Origin: Cyclospora cayetanensis
Taxonomy: Eukaryota; Apicomplexa; Conoidasida; Eucoccidiorida; Eimeriidae
Assembly (NCBI RefSeq): GCF_002999335.1
Contig: NW_020312403.1
Location: forward strand, 124,001 to 188,000
Length of the DNA: 64,000 bases
Direction: 5' to 3'
Below are positions 1-11,894 of this stretch, piece after piece. Position 1 is the stretch's first letter; each line of letters opens with the position of its first letter. The notes below the pieces were generated by a model. It had not been told where the DNA came from. It ran no database searches and saw nothing but the letters and a program-made list of their open reading frames with translations. Both the position numbers and the translations under genes were made by a program.

Positions 1-761
1 TGCCGGGGTCCCATGGGAATGTGTTTCTTGGGAGTTGTTGACGCCAAGGCCTTCTCCATCTCTTGGAAAGCCTTGAAATATGGAGCTGCAGAGAGCAGCT
101 TCTCGCTGGAGAAGGACAAGCCCCCTTGCGCGTTGGGAATGCCAAGCCGTCCTGGGGGCCTGCTGCCGCTGTGCTGCGCGCTGGCGAACTGTGAACTTAG
201 GGGGGTCTGAGAAGGGTTGTCTTTCTTAGGGGAGCTCGTTGCACACTGCGACTCGCGGTCTGAAGGCGCCGAGAATGTCGTCGACGCCTGTGGTTGAGGA
301 CTTGAGGGTGCTTGTGTCAGTTGAACCCCCGCAGCCTCACACGCGCTCGACGGCGGTGTAATGCCCCGTCTGTCTGCAGACACGGGTGTAGACTTCGTCC
401 TAGGCACTGCTACTGCGTCTCCTGCGCCTTTGGCCGCCTCTTGGCCTCTGTCTTCCTCGAGAAGGAGGGGTGCCTGAACAGTCGACGTTTTGAACAGGGT
501 GTTGCAGTGCACCAGCGGCGCGCGAGGCGAAGTAGGCGGTGCCTGGAAGTGCGCGCCTGGACGCGCTCGTCGGGCATGGGGAGGCCTTGTCGCTCCTCTC
601 TCTAAATGCGTGCTTACGCCTTCTTGGAACGAAGATATGGCTGGATATCCGGGGGGGCTATGCGGGGGGCTTTGGTCTTTCGGACTCAAGCCAACGTCCT
701 CTTCGTTAGCCCACCGGTTCTCCCGACTCAGTGTCGGAATCTGATCATCTCGAGAAGACAT
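1..761 (-). CDS. 5' portion of an unrecognised protein gene, truncated by the window edge
   Basis: On the minus strand a frame is open from an ATG at 759-761 to base 1 without a stop, about 253 codons. An in-frame stop lies just upstream at 813-815, which supports this ATG as the start. The protein begins MSSRDDQIPTLSRENRW and is rich in Pro, Ser, Ala and Arg. A more ordered-looking stretch near the edge contains EKLLSAAPYFKAFQEMEKAL, which reads as an amphipathic helix. I recognise no domain. The N-terminal ~200 residues look intrinsically disordered, as is common for large coccidian proteins. The 3' part lies outside the window and the frame may be interrupted by an intron there. It is supported by an open frame much longer than chance and by compositional bias, not by homology. 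Confidence 0.55.
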   Translation of the reverse strand, partial: MSSRDDQIPTLSRENRWANEEDVGLSPKDQSPPHSPPGYPAISSFQEGVSTHLERGATRPPHARRARPGAHFQAPPTSPRAPLVHCNTLFKTSTVQAPLLLEEDRGQEAAKGAGDAVAVPRTKSTPVSADRRGITPPSSACEAAGVQLTQAPSSPQPQASTTFSAPSDRESQCATSSPKKDNPSQTPLSSQFASAQHSGSRPPGRLGIPNAQGGLSFSSEKLLSAAPYFKAFQEMEKALASTTPKKHIPMGPR

Positions 762-3700
762 CTTTCCCGACGCTGCAGCAGAAGTCTCACTGCCACCAGG
801 CCAAAAGAGGACTTATGACGATGAAGGATGATGACACACGCGGGGGAGAAGCGCGCACGCAGTAACGCGGGACACACAGGCAGCAGCCCAACAGTCCGGC
901 CTCTTTTTGTTTGGTTCCGCGAAGAAAGAGGGTGGCCTCAATTGTGAGTGAGGAGGCAGCGTCAGGTTCGCTGGACACTTCACGCACCGAGATGCCAGAC
1001 ACTGGCTGGGGCCTTTAGGCGTGCTAGTTGCTTTCTCAAGAGAGGGAGGGCGGAAGGAATACAAGCACGGCTCGACGACTCGCCGAAGACTCGCAGCTCC
1101 TGGGGTCGCCTCTAAGAGACGAAGGAAGGAGAGAGAGTCCACACGTTCGGAGGATTGGCTACACACAGGACGGCGCCGCAACTGAAGTGCGCCAACCACC
1201 AACCGTGCCCTGCAACGCAGCGGTGCGAGGAAGGAGTGTTGCGGACTGCATGGCCAGGAAGTGAATGGACACAAGGAGCTCGCTTTTGCGCCTAGAGGCT
1301 CAGGGAGGCCTTTGAACGTACGCAGGAAGAAAACGGTAACGGCTACGATAGAGCGACAAGCCGTGAAAATCCGAATAAGGCGCCACTCAAAATCTATCTG
1401 GAACTGCTACCTCCTATCTATTCCCATGACCACATACGCCCGTCAGCAAGCGGTGATATATATAGTATATTTAACCAGCAAACACAAGGCTGTAGTGGCT
1501 GCTCCCAAGGGGCTGCGCACGGGATGCCTTCTAAGAACCCTCTAGTTGACTTTGTGGATTCAAATTTTAAGTTGAAAACAAAGAAAACTATAGCAAATGA
1601 TAATTTGAGCGATGCAGCATGTGCATGCAACTACAATCTGAGCTCTAAGAAACTCTCGGTGGGCAGAGAGGCAATCATGACAAATAAAGGCCGTAGAGAA
1701 GACTCCTTTAGCATTAATACAACAAAAGATCGAGAAAACGCTCGCTATTGCCTACTAAAGGCAAAAACACTCACAAGGGAGCAGATCGATTGGCCGCATG
1801 CACAATCGCTCATTCCTCTGTGTGATTTAGCTGAGAGGAAGAAATTGCGGTAGACCCTGAAGGATATTCTACCTTGGTGCTTTGTTGTCTTATTCCGCTA
1901 AAAATATAGGCTGTGAACACTACTTTTTGTGTGATCTAAGAATCCCGATACGGGCCGCTTCGCGTTTCGCCCACGCTTTTGTGGTCGTCTAGCTGTTTGG
2001 CAAGAATTCGACATCGCGAAAGAGAAGGCCGAGGGAAGTCACCGAAACTGAAAAATCAAGCATAAAACCATGTGATCATTTTCGCTGGTACGGCTCTAAA
2101 CACACAGCTCATGTCGCTCGCTAGGTCCGTGATTACACTCAATGAAAACGAATTCGTCTTCCGCACACCGGGCTGCACATGCTTTTGTATGATCCAAATT
2201 TTTATTCTTAAGTGGCTTTTGTCGTTGTTTAAGGATGGTCCAGCCAGCATTCAGCTTACATAAGAGAAGTCTCATGTACTGCTCCTGCCTGGACTAGCTG
2301 TAACACTCCTTCTACGCGTCAAAAAGAAAATCGTTCTGGCGTCAAATCCAATACCGAAACCTTGCGCAAAAAAACCGCAAGTGTCAGCCTAAGCAGCTTC
2401 ATCATCTTCTTCTTGTTTTTATACTGCCACTCCGGGTGGCTGCAGTGGGCGCAGGACAACAGCTAGGGCACATGGACATAGCTCCACTCTTTGAAAGCTT
2501 TGATCACTTGCACCAAGTGGCACATGAGCCTGCAACACACAAGTATCTCGCGTCAATTAGTAGACAACTGGGCTAACTTACTCACTCTGCACTGAATAAC
2601 GCCTCAATGCAACATAAAAAATAAGCAAATACTTGACTGACTCATAATGAAATATATCCACTGTAGAGGGTGTGCCAAAGTGTAAAACCGTCTGCTACAC
2701 TATCCAGAAAAGTCGTCCTATTTGGACCCTAACGCAAGCCAGGCCGTGGTAGTGGTTCGTGTCCAACTCCGGTAGGCACCTCGGGGGCAGTGGCTGGAAT
2801 TTGTGAAGTGGGCTTGCAGTTGACCTGTTAAGTTCAGAGCTATAAACTGTGGCCTCCTTTCGTGTACGCCACCTCATCCAAGCCTAAATATGGCCGATTT
2901 TGGAAGTTGAACCTCGGTTGTTGCTGTTATACTAGACACTTTTAGTGAAGAACGAATGAAGTATTGACAAATTGATTTAGGCGCGTATATGCTAAGTATT
3001 ACACAGTACACAGTATAGCAGTTGGCCGCATGCTACATGAGTGGAAGCCCTGTGGCTGTGCGCGCAATTGGTAGTGTGCAACATGGTGCGAGGACCTGCA
3101 ATGCACAGAATGTACTACAACACCTTCACTCTCACTGATGAATTCTGTTGGTTCAGGACAGCGAACAGGGTGAGCTCCTTGAAAAACACACAAATTATTT
3201 CGCCAGCACGAAATTGAATTTGATTTGGGGCCAAGGACCTCCTTACGCAGGCCTTAAAGGGGGCCCTTAAGAAATGTTTGGAGTTCTGGGATCAGGAGAT
3301 TGATGGAGGTCGGACGGAGTGTGCAGCCACCACCGAATCGAAGAGATTCCCATATGAGGTGTGCGTTGCCTGAAAGAGGAGTGGTGCATCCTACGCGTCG
3401 CAGTATCTAGGCGTTGGATTACAGTGTCTATGCAAAGCATCTTGGAGAAAAAAAGTCTTGTTGTGGGCGGACGGAAACTGTATCAGGCCACAGGCATTGC
3501 TTGCGGGACACTGGCCTCTCTCCGCACGGAGTGTCTATGTCCGTTCGTGCGGCATGCAGCACATACATTGCAAGCTCTGTGCTTTGCTTTGAGGGACTAG
3601 CGTATGCACCCACGCATAGATCCTTCCTTTTTGGAAGTGTTTCTGTTCGTTCACAAAAATGATCCCTCTACACGACATCACAACTACATGCATCCAACCG

Positions 3701-4796
3701 GTTGCTGACCATTCCACATTCCTGCATGCGCTCCAGAAAATGGTTCGACCCCGACCAGGACTATCCTGGGAAACCCCAGAGGGCCAAACACCGTGAAGAT
3801 AAGGCCCCAAAAGGGACGCACTAAGAACCCTGGTGCTTTTTCCTATTTCTGCACAGTTAGTTTGAACTGCATGAAGGCCTTTGTCAAGGTAGGATTAGAG
3901 GAAAGCTGTTCCTGCACAGTTAGGTTCAACTGCATAAGGCCTTTGTCAAGGTAGGGTTAGAGGAAAGCTGCAGTTGCGCCCCCATGCCTGGCGTCTCCAG
4001 CTAGCAAGACGCCAGTATCGACGCATCCGCGGGATCTGAAAGTCTGTACAGAACTGGACCAACCAGGTGTCGCAGCACACCCCCCAAGTAGGACGGGGGA
4101 TTCGGTCGCTCTCACTTTGCTTTAAAGAGTGCCGAGGACAGCTTGTTACAAAGTGTTTTGGGGCACAACAACTCTGTGTGTCCCATGTCTGTTTATTTTA
4201 CTTTGTTTTAAGCGGAAGAGGAGAAGCCTTGGCTGGCTGGACGGCCAAGGCGTCTTCTTTTCCCCCGCAGAGGCGCCCTCCACTAGCCAGCGAACTTTGC
4301 ACCTGAGAGCCATCAAATAAGACAGGTCCCCAGCTAAGCGCAGAAAACTCTTGTAGAGAGTACACAGCGCCAGGCAGGCAGATTCCACTGCGTTTGTGCC
4401 TGTGCTTCATGCCGCTTGCAGTTAATTCAGTCTTAAGGGCGCGTGCTCGCTTCGCGGTGTCCATAGCAGCAAGCCAACTGCAGACATTTGAGGATTGGGC
4501 CTCGCAAACCGAGTCGTTACACGCAAAACTAATTAGACTGCAGGGCCTCTGTACCAAACTAACAGGGCACTCTGTTCATGTGTCTGTACACCAAAGCGAC
4601 CTGGTTTTCGAGTGCACTCAAAGATGCGCGGGCGTGTGAAGAAAAAACCGCAGAAAGTGCATTTTCCTGCTTTCCCGGGGCTGCCTAAAGCAGAAAACTT
4701 TGGGTTTTTTGCCAACCTCGGCGGTTCAGAACGAGGAGTATTGCCCCTTGTCTAACGCAAGCCTCCGCCTTCCCCCTCCTTCCCGCCATCGCGTGC
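762..4796. other. Intergenic stretch between two minus-strand genes
   Basis: About 4 kb without a convincing gene. Open frames here are short, often lack ATG starts and show no recognisable domain or splice structure. The left part (762-1300) should hold the promoter and 5' UTR of the truncated minus-strand gene. The right end (about 4.6-4.8 kb) should hold the 3' UTR of the large Gln-rich gene. The only structure I could see is the two-copy direct repeat at 3849-3970. Confidence 0.5.
3849..3970. repeat. Two-copy tandem direct repeat, period 63 bp
   Basis: Bases 3849-3908 and 3912-3970 are near-identical 60/59-bp copies. Both begin ctgcacagttag and end gaggaaagctg. They differ by a few substitutions (for example gattagag versus ggttagag) and one missing base. 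The repeat is non-coding and the copies are young enough to align by eye. Confidence 0.85.
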
Positions 4797-6013
4797 TCAG
4801 CTAAGCAGCCCCTGCTGCCGCAGCTGGCGCCTGAACTCCTGTATCTTTTGCCTTGCCGCAGGAACGTCGTCGGAGAGCTCAATGTCTGCAAGCTCTGCCT
4901 TGCCGACAGACACGGGAAAGGCTGAGCACCCGGCTGTATCGCCCCCAAAAACAGAACTTGCAGTGGTGGACACCACAGGGCTCCTGCTGATTTCTTGCCT
5001 CCTCGAGATTCCTGACGCATCCTTCTCTGCCAGCCCAGCTGTGAAGTCTTGCAATTGTACGGACTCGACAGTGCTGCCTCCAGAACTCATGAATGACTGA
5101 GACGAGATTCGAGAAGGGGAGGGCGGCTGCTGCGCTTGCAGCCAGGGGTTCTCCCTCTCACTCGAGGTCTTCTGCTCTGCTTGCTGGTCTGCCACAGGCG
5201 GCGACAAACCACGCTTCTGCATGCCAAAGCCTCCCGACTTGAGGCATGCCCCTGCTGCCCTTCCGCGTGGACTGCTCCCCCCCTCACCCTGCCGAGAGCT
5301 CTCTTGACGTGAGGACAAAACACCCTCCTGGATGCCTGGAACGTCAAGAGACTTGCTGCTGCCGCCAGCAGTCTGACTTTCTACGCTGAGAGACACCTGC
5401 AGCTTCTCCAAATGCTTGCACACTCGTTCTTCCAAACTCTCCCGCAGCTGCTGCAAGAGGCGCTGCCGAGTTTCCTGCTCTTGCAAAGTAGCCGCCGGCT
5501 GTACTGAAGGCGCTGCAGAAAGGAGGCTGGGGGCATTCGACGCTGCACGAGCAGCAGCATCCGTTTTTCTGGGAAGCGAGAAGCGGAAGGTGTGCTGCTG
5601 CCTTTGCAGAAGAGCATCACCAGGTGCCTCGCCAGACTCAGGCACTCTCGCCAGTGTCTGTTCCTTTGGATGCTGCCCTTCAGCAGTAGAGCACTGCATC
5701 TTCGCCAGCTGCGTCGTATCGCTGTCCGCTGTGTTTTGCCGCGCTTGATCTTCGTCTTGGATGGCATCGGCAAGCAGCTTTAGCCAATCTTCGCTACTCG
5801 AGCTGCCGGCGTCCTCTCCCGCCGTATCCTCTCCCCAGGAACCGCTTTGCCTTTTACCCGCATGCGCATGCGCCTCTCCTTGCGGCTGCTGCTCCAATGA
5901 ATTCTTCTCCGACACCCTCGGCAACAACGCAGCAGCTGCTGCTGGGAAGGCATATGGCGCGAGTGCGTTGACGAGGCAGGGCACATAACCCGCAGAACCT
6001 GATGCAACAGGTG

Positions 6014-6052
<39 letters not shown>

Positions 6053-9000
6053 GCTGCTGTAGCTGCTGTAGGTGCACCAGCAGCTGATGCTGGTACCTTT
6101 CTAATTCTGCGATGCGCTGCTGCAGCTTTAGTACCAACTGCTGGTAATATGCCTTGTCCTCGGAAAACGCCTTGGACTGCGTGGCAAGGGCAGCCTTCAG
6201 ACGTACAATCTTCTGCTGTTGCTGCTGTTGCTGCTGCTGCTGCTGCTGCAAGGTGTCTTTCGAGTTGCAAAGGGGATTCAAAGTTTTCGGCGGCCCTGCC
6301 TGAATGCCGACTTCGGAAGTCTGCAAAGATGTCGAAGATAGCGCACGGAGAGACACACGTCAGCATCCAACACCCCTCCTCACCAACTCTAACACCCCCT
6401 CCCCCCAACCCCCCCCTGTTCCCTGGCAACAGCTCAGGATGCGGTGTGGCAATTTGTTTTCCTTTCCTTGCTCTCTGCAGTGCAAGAGCTTTGCAAAACA
6501 GGCCGCTAGGTTGCATCCATACCAGGCTTGCACACAATAAAAACAACAAGAATAACAACAGCCCCCTCCTTACTCCCCCCGCATGATGCCCACCCCCGAC
6601 ACGTACTTCGTTACGCGTAGGACGTGTTTTAGAGGGCAAAAGCGATTGCCTCTTTGAATCAGAAGCTCCTAAAGACGTTTCCGACGCATCCTCCTGAACA
6701 CTCTCCCCTGCTGCCTCACTGGCAAGCGCATCCAAGAGGACGGCTGCAGACGTGGTGACAGGAGGTCTCTTTTCAAGCGCCTGCTGCTCGAGCTGCTGCT
6801 TCAGCTCGCTATGCTGACGCTGGGCGTCTGCTAATTGCTCTTCGAGACTCGATGCCTTTTCCTTTTGCTCCTGCAAGCACTCCTTCAGAAGCTCCAATAC
6901 CTCCAGAGTCTCCCGCAACTGCTCTTCCGCCTCCATACGCGCCTTCTGCTCAGCGGCCACATCGCCGCTGATGCGCTAAAAATATCCACATACACGTGCA
7001 GCACATACGAAAAAAGAATCGACTGCTTTCGCGCTATAAATGCCCTTGCCATCCCTGCACAATTTTCTATCATGCAGCCTCCACAACACCTGATGAGTAA
7101 AGCTACCCTTTTCCCGCCTTGCCAGCAAGAGAAGCCCACTCTCTAAACGCCCTCTGCAGGGATTAATGGATGTGTCAATATCCCTCGCTTACGTCTATCT
7201 GGGGAAAATTCGCATCCTCTTCTCTAACAGGCGACTCCTGCTGCTGCGGCTGTCCTTCTTGTCTCTGCTGCTGCTGCTCTGCTTGTCTCTGCTGCTGCTC
7301 TGCTTGTCTCTGCTGCTGCTCCGCTTGTCTCTGCTGCTGCTCTAGTTGTTGCTGCTGCTCTAGTTGCTGCTGCTGCTCTAGTCTCTGCTGCTGCTCTTGC
7401 TGCTCGGATTGGAGCTTTTTGACGGTTTGTTTGAGAGCTGTATTCTCCTGCTGCAGGGTTGCTGCTTTTGCTTGCAGCTCACGCAGCCGCTGCTGGCCTT
7501 CCTGTTGCTTTGTATGGGTTGCAATGACCTTCTGCCGCAGCTGCTGCAGCTGCCACTGCATTTGCTGGAGCTCTCTGTTTTGCTGCACTACATGATTCAG
7601 AGCCTCTTCTTCGTCTTTGCGGGGAGACACTGCGGCGTCCTCCATGACCGCCTTCCTAGAAGCACGCGCGTGGAGCACCAGCAAACGGAATGCTACGTGC
7701 TGCGCTGCAATGCCTGTTTTCTGCCGCTGCTCGATAAGCTCCACGTTCTCTGCTGCCAGTTTATTTAGCTCCATGTGCAGCACCTACCAGGCCCAGGCGA
7801 CATTCAGACACACATAAAGGAGAGAAAAGCTCATACACACACATTGAATGAGGCCTTTAAACAGAGGGCTATGCGAAAAAAACACTCGCGGGGAGAGGCA
7901 CCGTGCACGGTGAGCAGAAGAGTCGCTTTTCTACTGGGCCATGTCATGCAAGAAGGAGGTCAACTCACGTCGAGATGCCGCTCGGTTTCTTTGTGTAGCG
8001 CGTGCTGGACGCTTTTGAAGTGACGCAGCTTCTTTAGCTCCCTGGATTGCCTCTTGAGCTGCTCTTTGAGCCTGCAGAGCGAAAGAAACCCCATATCAGA
8101 GACTAGAGAGCAGCGATGGATCAGGCAAGCGCAACTGCGTGGCAGTGCTCTCTAGACTGCCTAAAAGACCTTTTTCTAGAACCGAAACGGCATCAAACGA
8201 CGCACTGCTCATTCTGCAAGGCATCTTCGGCAAATCGCACGCGCGGCGAAGATTGCTGGGAACGCCGCTTCTGGTGGTGCTGCTCCGACTGCTGCTGCGA
8301 GACGAGGGAAAAATACTCCTTCTTTCGCTGCCCCCGCATCTCTTCAGAGGCTTCCTCCTCCCGCTGCATAGCTTCCAACTCGCTCGACTTCGCCAGCGCA
8401 AATTGAGGCTGCGTCGTCTCCGCCTTCTGCAGCGCTGGCTCGAGGGCGACCTCCCCTGGCTGCTTATTTTCCCCGGAGAGCTTTGAACTCTCAGCAACTA
8501 CGCCTGAAGCAACGCCTGTAGGAAGTTGCAGATTTTCTCCGCCCCCCCCGTCGAGTGCTCCGCTGAAGAAGCCGACGTCTTCTGCCGCTGCTCTTAAAGA
8601 TCTTCCTCTCGAGGGAGGGGGGGCTGGAAGAACCCCCTTCCCCCGCGTCGAGCAAGCGAAGGAGGCGCCGCATGCACTCTCTCCTCGCTGCTCGCCGTCC
8701 TTAGCTGCGAGCGAGGTGGACGCACATCCCGCAAACCTACCCCTTCCATTGGCTGCTGCGTTTGCTCGCTCTGCCCGTAGACGCTGGAGCTGTTTGAGAT
8801 TTTCAAGGTCTCTTTCTTCCAGGAGAGAGCCTCGAATAGATCCCCGTGCATTTTCGAGATGCAGCTTCTGCTGCCTGTCCTCCACACCCCTCGACGCTGC
8901 TGCTGCTGAATGGGCTACTAAGGCTGCGGCTGCAGCTGCGGCTGCCCTTGCCGCCTGCAGAGCTGCTGCCTCTGCGGCTTTTGCTGCTGTTGCTGCTGCC

Positions 9001-11894
9001 TCTGCCGCGATGTCGCCGCTCGAGAACGCCCCTGGCGCGCCTGCTTCGAGGTTCCCCGCCTGCTGTGACAACTCTCCGCACATGGATGGCGATTCGCATG
9101 CCGATGGAGATGCTGCCGCAGCGCCTGCTGCCGTCCCCGCCACCCCGCAAAGCGCAGCCCCTGCTGGCAGAAGCGCATGCGCAGCCTTTTCTGCATGCGC
9201 TCCCGGAGGAGGGGGCGTTGCTCCCGCAAACAAAGCCTCCCCGGACGCAGCCGCATGATCGGCACACGCCGTTCCTCGAGAAAAAGCAGATTTTCCTCGC
9301 GCTTTTTCCGGCGCTGAGGGTCCATTTAAAAGCCTCATCACATCCACCCCCGCAGCCTCTTCCCCTCGAGGCAGGGACTGCCTTCCTGCCGCCTCAGGCG
9401 TGTCGGATGGCGAAGCCGTCTGCTCAAGCGAAGGCAACGGCGAGGACTGCTGCTGCTGTGTAGCGTCCTCTTCTTGCGGTGCCTCGGGAGAAGCCGTATC
9501 GTCCGCTTGAGGGGTCCACCACTGGAAGTCTGAAGGGACGCTGCTGGAAACAGACGCCACGCTGCCGCTGCCGCTCGCCTCGGGGACCTGCTGCATGCAC
9601 TCTCCGACGGCGCTGCGATCTCCCTGGCAAAAAGCCTGCTGCCGCAGCTGCGCGCACTGCTGCAGCCACTCAGACAAGAAGTTCCCTGTAGCAGAGCCAT
9701 CGCCGCTCTGCTGCAGCGGCTGCACCATCCCCAGGGAAACCGCACGGAGAGCCTCCACTGTCAACTGCTGATCTGCCATGGCGCTGTGCTGCAGGGGCCT
9801 TCCACACGTCTCCGCTGGAGGTTCGCAATCCTCCGCTTTCTGCGAAAAAAACTCAGCAGCGCGCGCTGCCCCTTCCTCTTGCATCGACTCTTCCGCTTCT
9901 GCCGCCACGCCTTCCTCCTCTCCGTCCCCGCCGTCTTGCATTTCCGTTTCCTGAAAGGCTGCGTCGCCTTCGAACTGCTCTTCTTGTGACAGGTGTTGTG
10001 TCGTTGGGGGCCTACAGTCCAAGAAACTTTCGCTTGCGTGCTGCTCAGACGGATCACCCAGCGCTTCTTCAGTGTGCAGAGTGCCTTTGGGGTAGTCCTC
10101 GGGAGCCGCTTCCCCTTCTTCCTCCCCCCCCGCCTCCGCAAAAGCCGCTGTTTCGCGATCCTGTGGACCGTCCTCCGCTGCTTCAGCGCTTTCCTCTCCT
10201 GCTGCGCTTCCCTCTTCCGCTGCTGCCTGCGCATCTCGCGATTCCGGGGAAAGGGAGGAGGAAGAAGAGGGAGAGGAGGGGGTCTTGTCTGCGGCTGCGG
10301 CCGTCTGATGACTCTCTACGCCGTCTTCCTTCCATTCTACACCCTCTTCTAGCACGCACAGCGGCAGCGGAGCCTCGCCGCTGCGGTGCCTTCCTTTCTG
10401 TTTTCCGAAGAACGCCTCCCGCTGAAACTCCAAGAGATCCAGCGTGAGAGCCTCCCTAAGGCCCTCGTCGAGCTGCTGACGTACGGCAGAGCGCAGCTGC
10501 GCGTCTTGCGCAACCGCCTGCCTGCGGGAAAGTTGAGCGTGCAGCGGGGGGGCGCTGCTCGCCATTTGCAGCAAGCGCTGTCGCCTCGGGATTGCAGCCT
10601 CATACTCAAGGGCGTCCCCCAAGGGAGCCACCGCCTCCTCCTCGGACTGTCGCGCTCCCACAGTCGGAGAACCTGCTCGGAGGGAAGCCGACTGCCGTTC
10701 TTCCATGTCCTCCTCCATGTGGTGGTAATGCTGCAGCGGCTGCTGCTGCTGTGGCTGCGTTGTCGTTACATGCTGCTTGCTTCTTCGGGAGGTGCTGCAG
10801 CCTGGAGAGTCGACTGCGGTGGCAGCAGTAGAGGCAGAAGGCGGGAACGAGCTCGTACTGTCCATCCAGGGCTCCCCATAATCGGCTGCGTCTTGCGCAT
10901 GCCTCGACGACGGTTGTGAAGAAGGCTTCGCAGACGAAGAAGAGTAAGGTCTCCTTCCTCCAAAGACGGGAGACTGTCGACTTTCTACGCCCGAGGGAGG
11001 GGCGCCTTCTGCGTCTGACTCTGGGCTCTCCAGAGATCCAAATCGTGGAGACGCGAGAGGACTTATGTGATCGTACCTACACCCTGCTGCCGTCCTGCCT
11101 GTCTCCGCATCTTGTGGGAATCCTCGCAAATCCCTACCCGGAGAGCGTGAGGCTTCCTCTGTAGCCCACACTGGGGAGTCGCCTCTCCATCGCAGCTTGC
11201 GGCTGCTGCGTCTTTCGTGGGATGCGCGTGGCGGGTGCCCCCCGTGAGTATCCGCATATCTCGCCTCGGCGAAGTGCCTTTCTGTTTTTTGCCTTTGTGT
11301 GAAGGCCTCTTCTGGATCCGCTTCTGGAGGCCGTCGGCGAGGTGATCGCTGCACATCGTCAGGGTACCTCGGGGTAGGAGCCGACTCTCGGTTTTCCGAC
11401 TCGTTTTCTCTTCCAGTGTCTTCTTCCTCGCCGCTGTCGATGCTCAGAGTTTTCCGAAACTGCTCGAGGCAAGTCCACTGGGGTTTACTTGTGGGTTTGT
11501 AGCCTTTGCGCCGCAGGCTGCGTTGCCACTCGTTCTGCTCAAAACTGGGGCCAGACGGGTGGTCTGTCCATTCTTGCTGGTGCAGCTGCCGACGCCTCTC
11601 TTGTTTTTGCCATTGCTTCTCGTTTTGCTCCAGCTGCCACTTCCAGTAGTCGTGCGCAGCCTGTCGGGGGTCACCGCCCTCCATGCGCGGCACTCGAGAT
11701 TGCCATTCAGCCTCAAGAGACCCGGGTGATGTGAGGCTCTCCTGCAGATTCTTCTTTAGACCTGAGAGAAAGCCAGTCATAGACTCGCTTTCTTGCTCCC
11801 TATACATCCTGTGCGGCCCCCGTTGAAGCCCCTGACTGCGTCTGTGGCCTTTTTCCCAGCGGTCTAGAGCTACGGGGTCACGAGTTTGCTCCAT
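4797..11894 (-). CDS. Large Gln/Ala-rich coiled-coil protein, five exons
   Basis: Exons, in transcription order, are 11894-8206, 8071-7969, 7783-7193, 6975-6607 and 6320-4797. Every junction has GT-AG and phase agrees throughout (phase 2, then 0, 0, 0), giving about 2,091 aa. The start is ATG 11892-11894, with an in-frame stop upstream at 11925-11927. Exon 1 (about 1,229 aa) is acidic, disordered and Ala/Gln/Ser-rich, with a long Ala-run region near 8.9-9.0 kb. Exons 2-5 are typical coiled coil: NEQLKEQLKRQSRELKKL spans the exon 1/2 join, followed by a QRQAEQQ-type repeat, a Glu/Gln/Leu helix (LEVLELLKECLQEQKEKA) and two poly-Gln runs. The last residues (QEFRRQLRQQGLLS) are again helical. No enzymatic domain was recognised. 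A structural role is plausible from composition only. The many open frames on the opposite strand here are shadows of CAG/CTG repeats. Confidence 0.75.
6015..6050. repeat. (CTG)12 trinucleotide tract, poly-Gln in the minus-strand protein
   Basis: An uninterrupted run of CTG triplets on the plus strand, read as CAG (Gln) in exon 5 of the coiled-coil gene. A second, slightly interrupted Gln tract lies at 6211-6250 in the same exon. Pure CAG tracts in coding exons are characteristic of Eimeria-type genomes. Confidence 0.9.
7260..7400. repeat. 21-bp coding minisatellite (QRQAEQQ-type heptads)
   Basis: Imperfect 21-bp units of the form tgtctctgctgctgctctgct, then shortened variants ending in ctagt, lie inside exon 3 of the coiled-coil gene. 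They encode repeated AEQQQRQ on the minus strand. A 21-bp unit equals one heptad, so unit gain or loss keeps both frame and coiled-coil register. Confidence 0.8.

Noticed and set aside
7170..7595. Plus-strand Cys/Ser-rich frame
   Set aside because: It is the reverse reading of the QRQAEQQ minisatellite (CAG read as CTG/TGC) and has no splice partners.
8716..9463. Long plus-strand Ala- and Leu-rich open frames
   Set aside because: They are antisense to exon 1 of the Gln-rich gene. GCT/CTG repeats stay open in several frames. The minus-strand exon is splice-linked to four more exons in correct phase.
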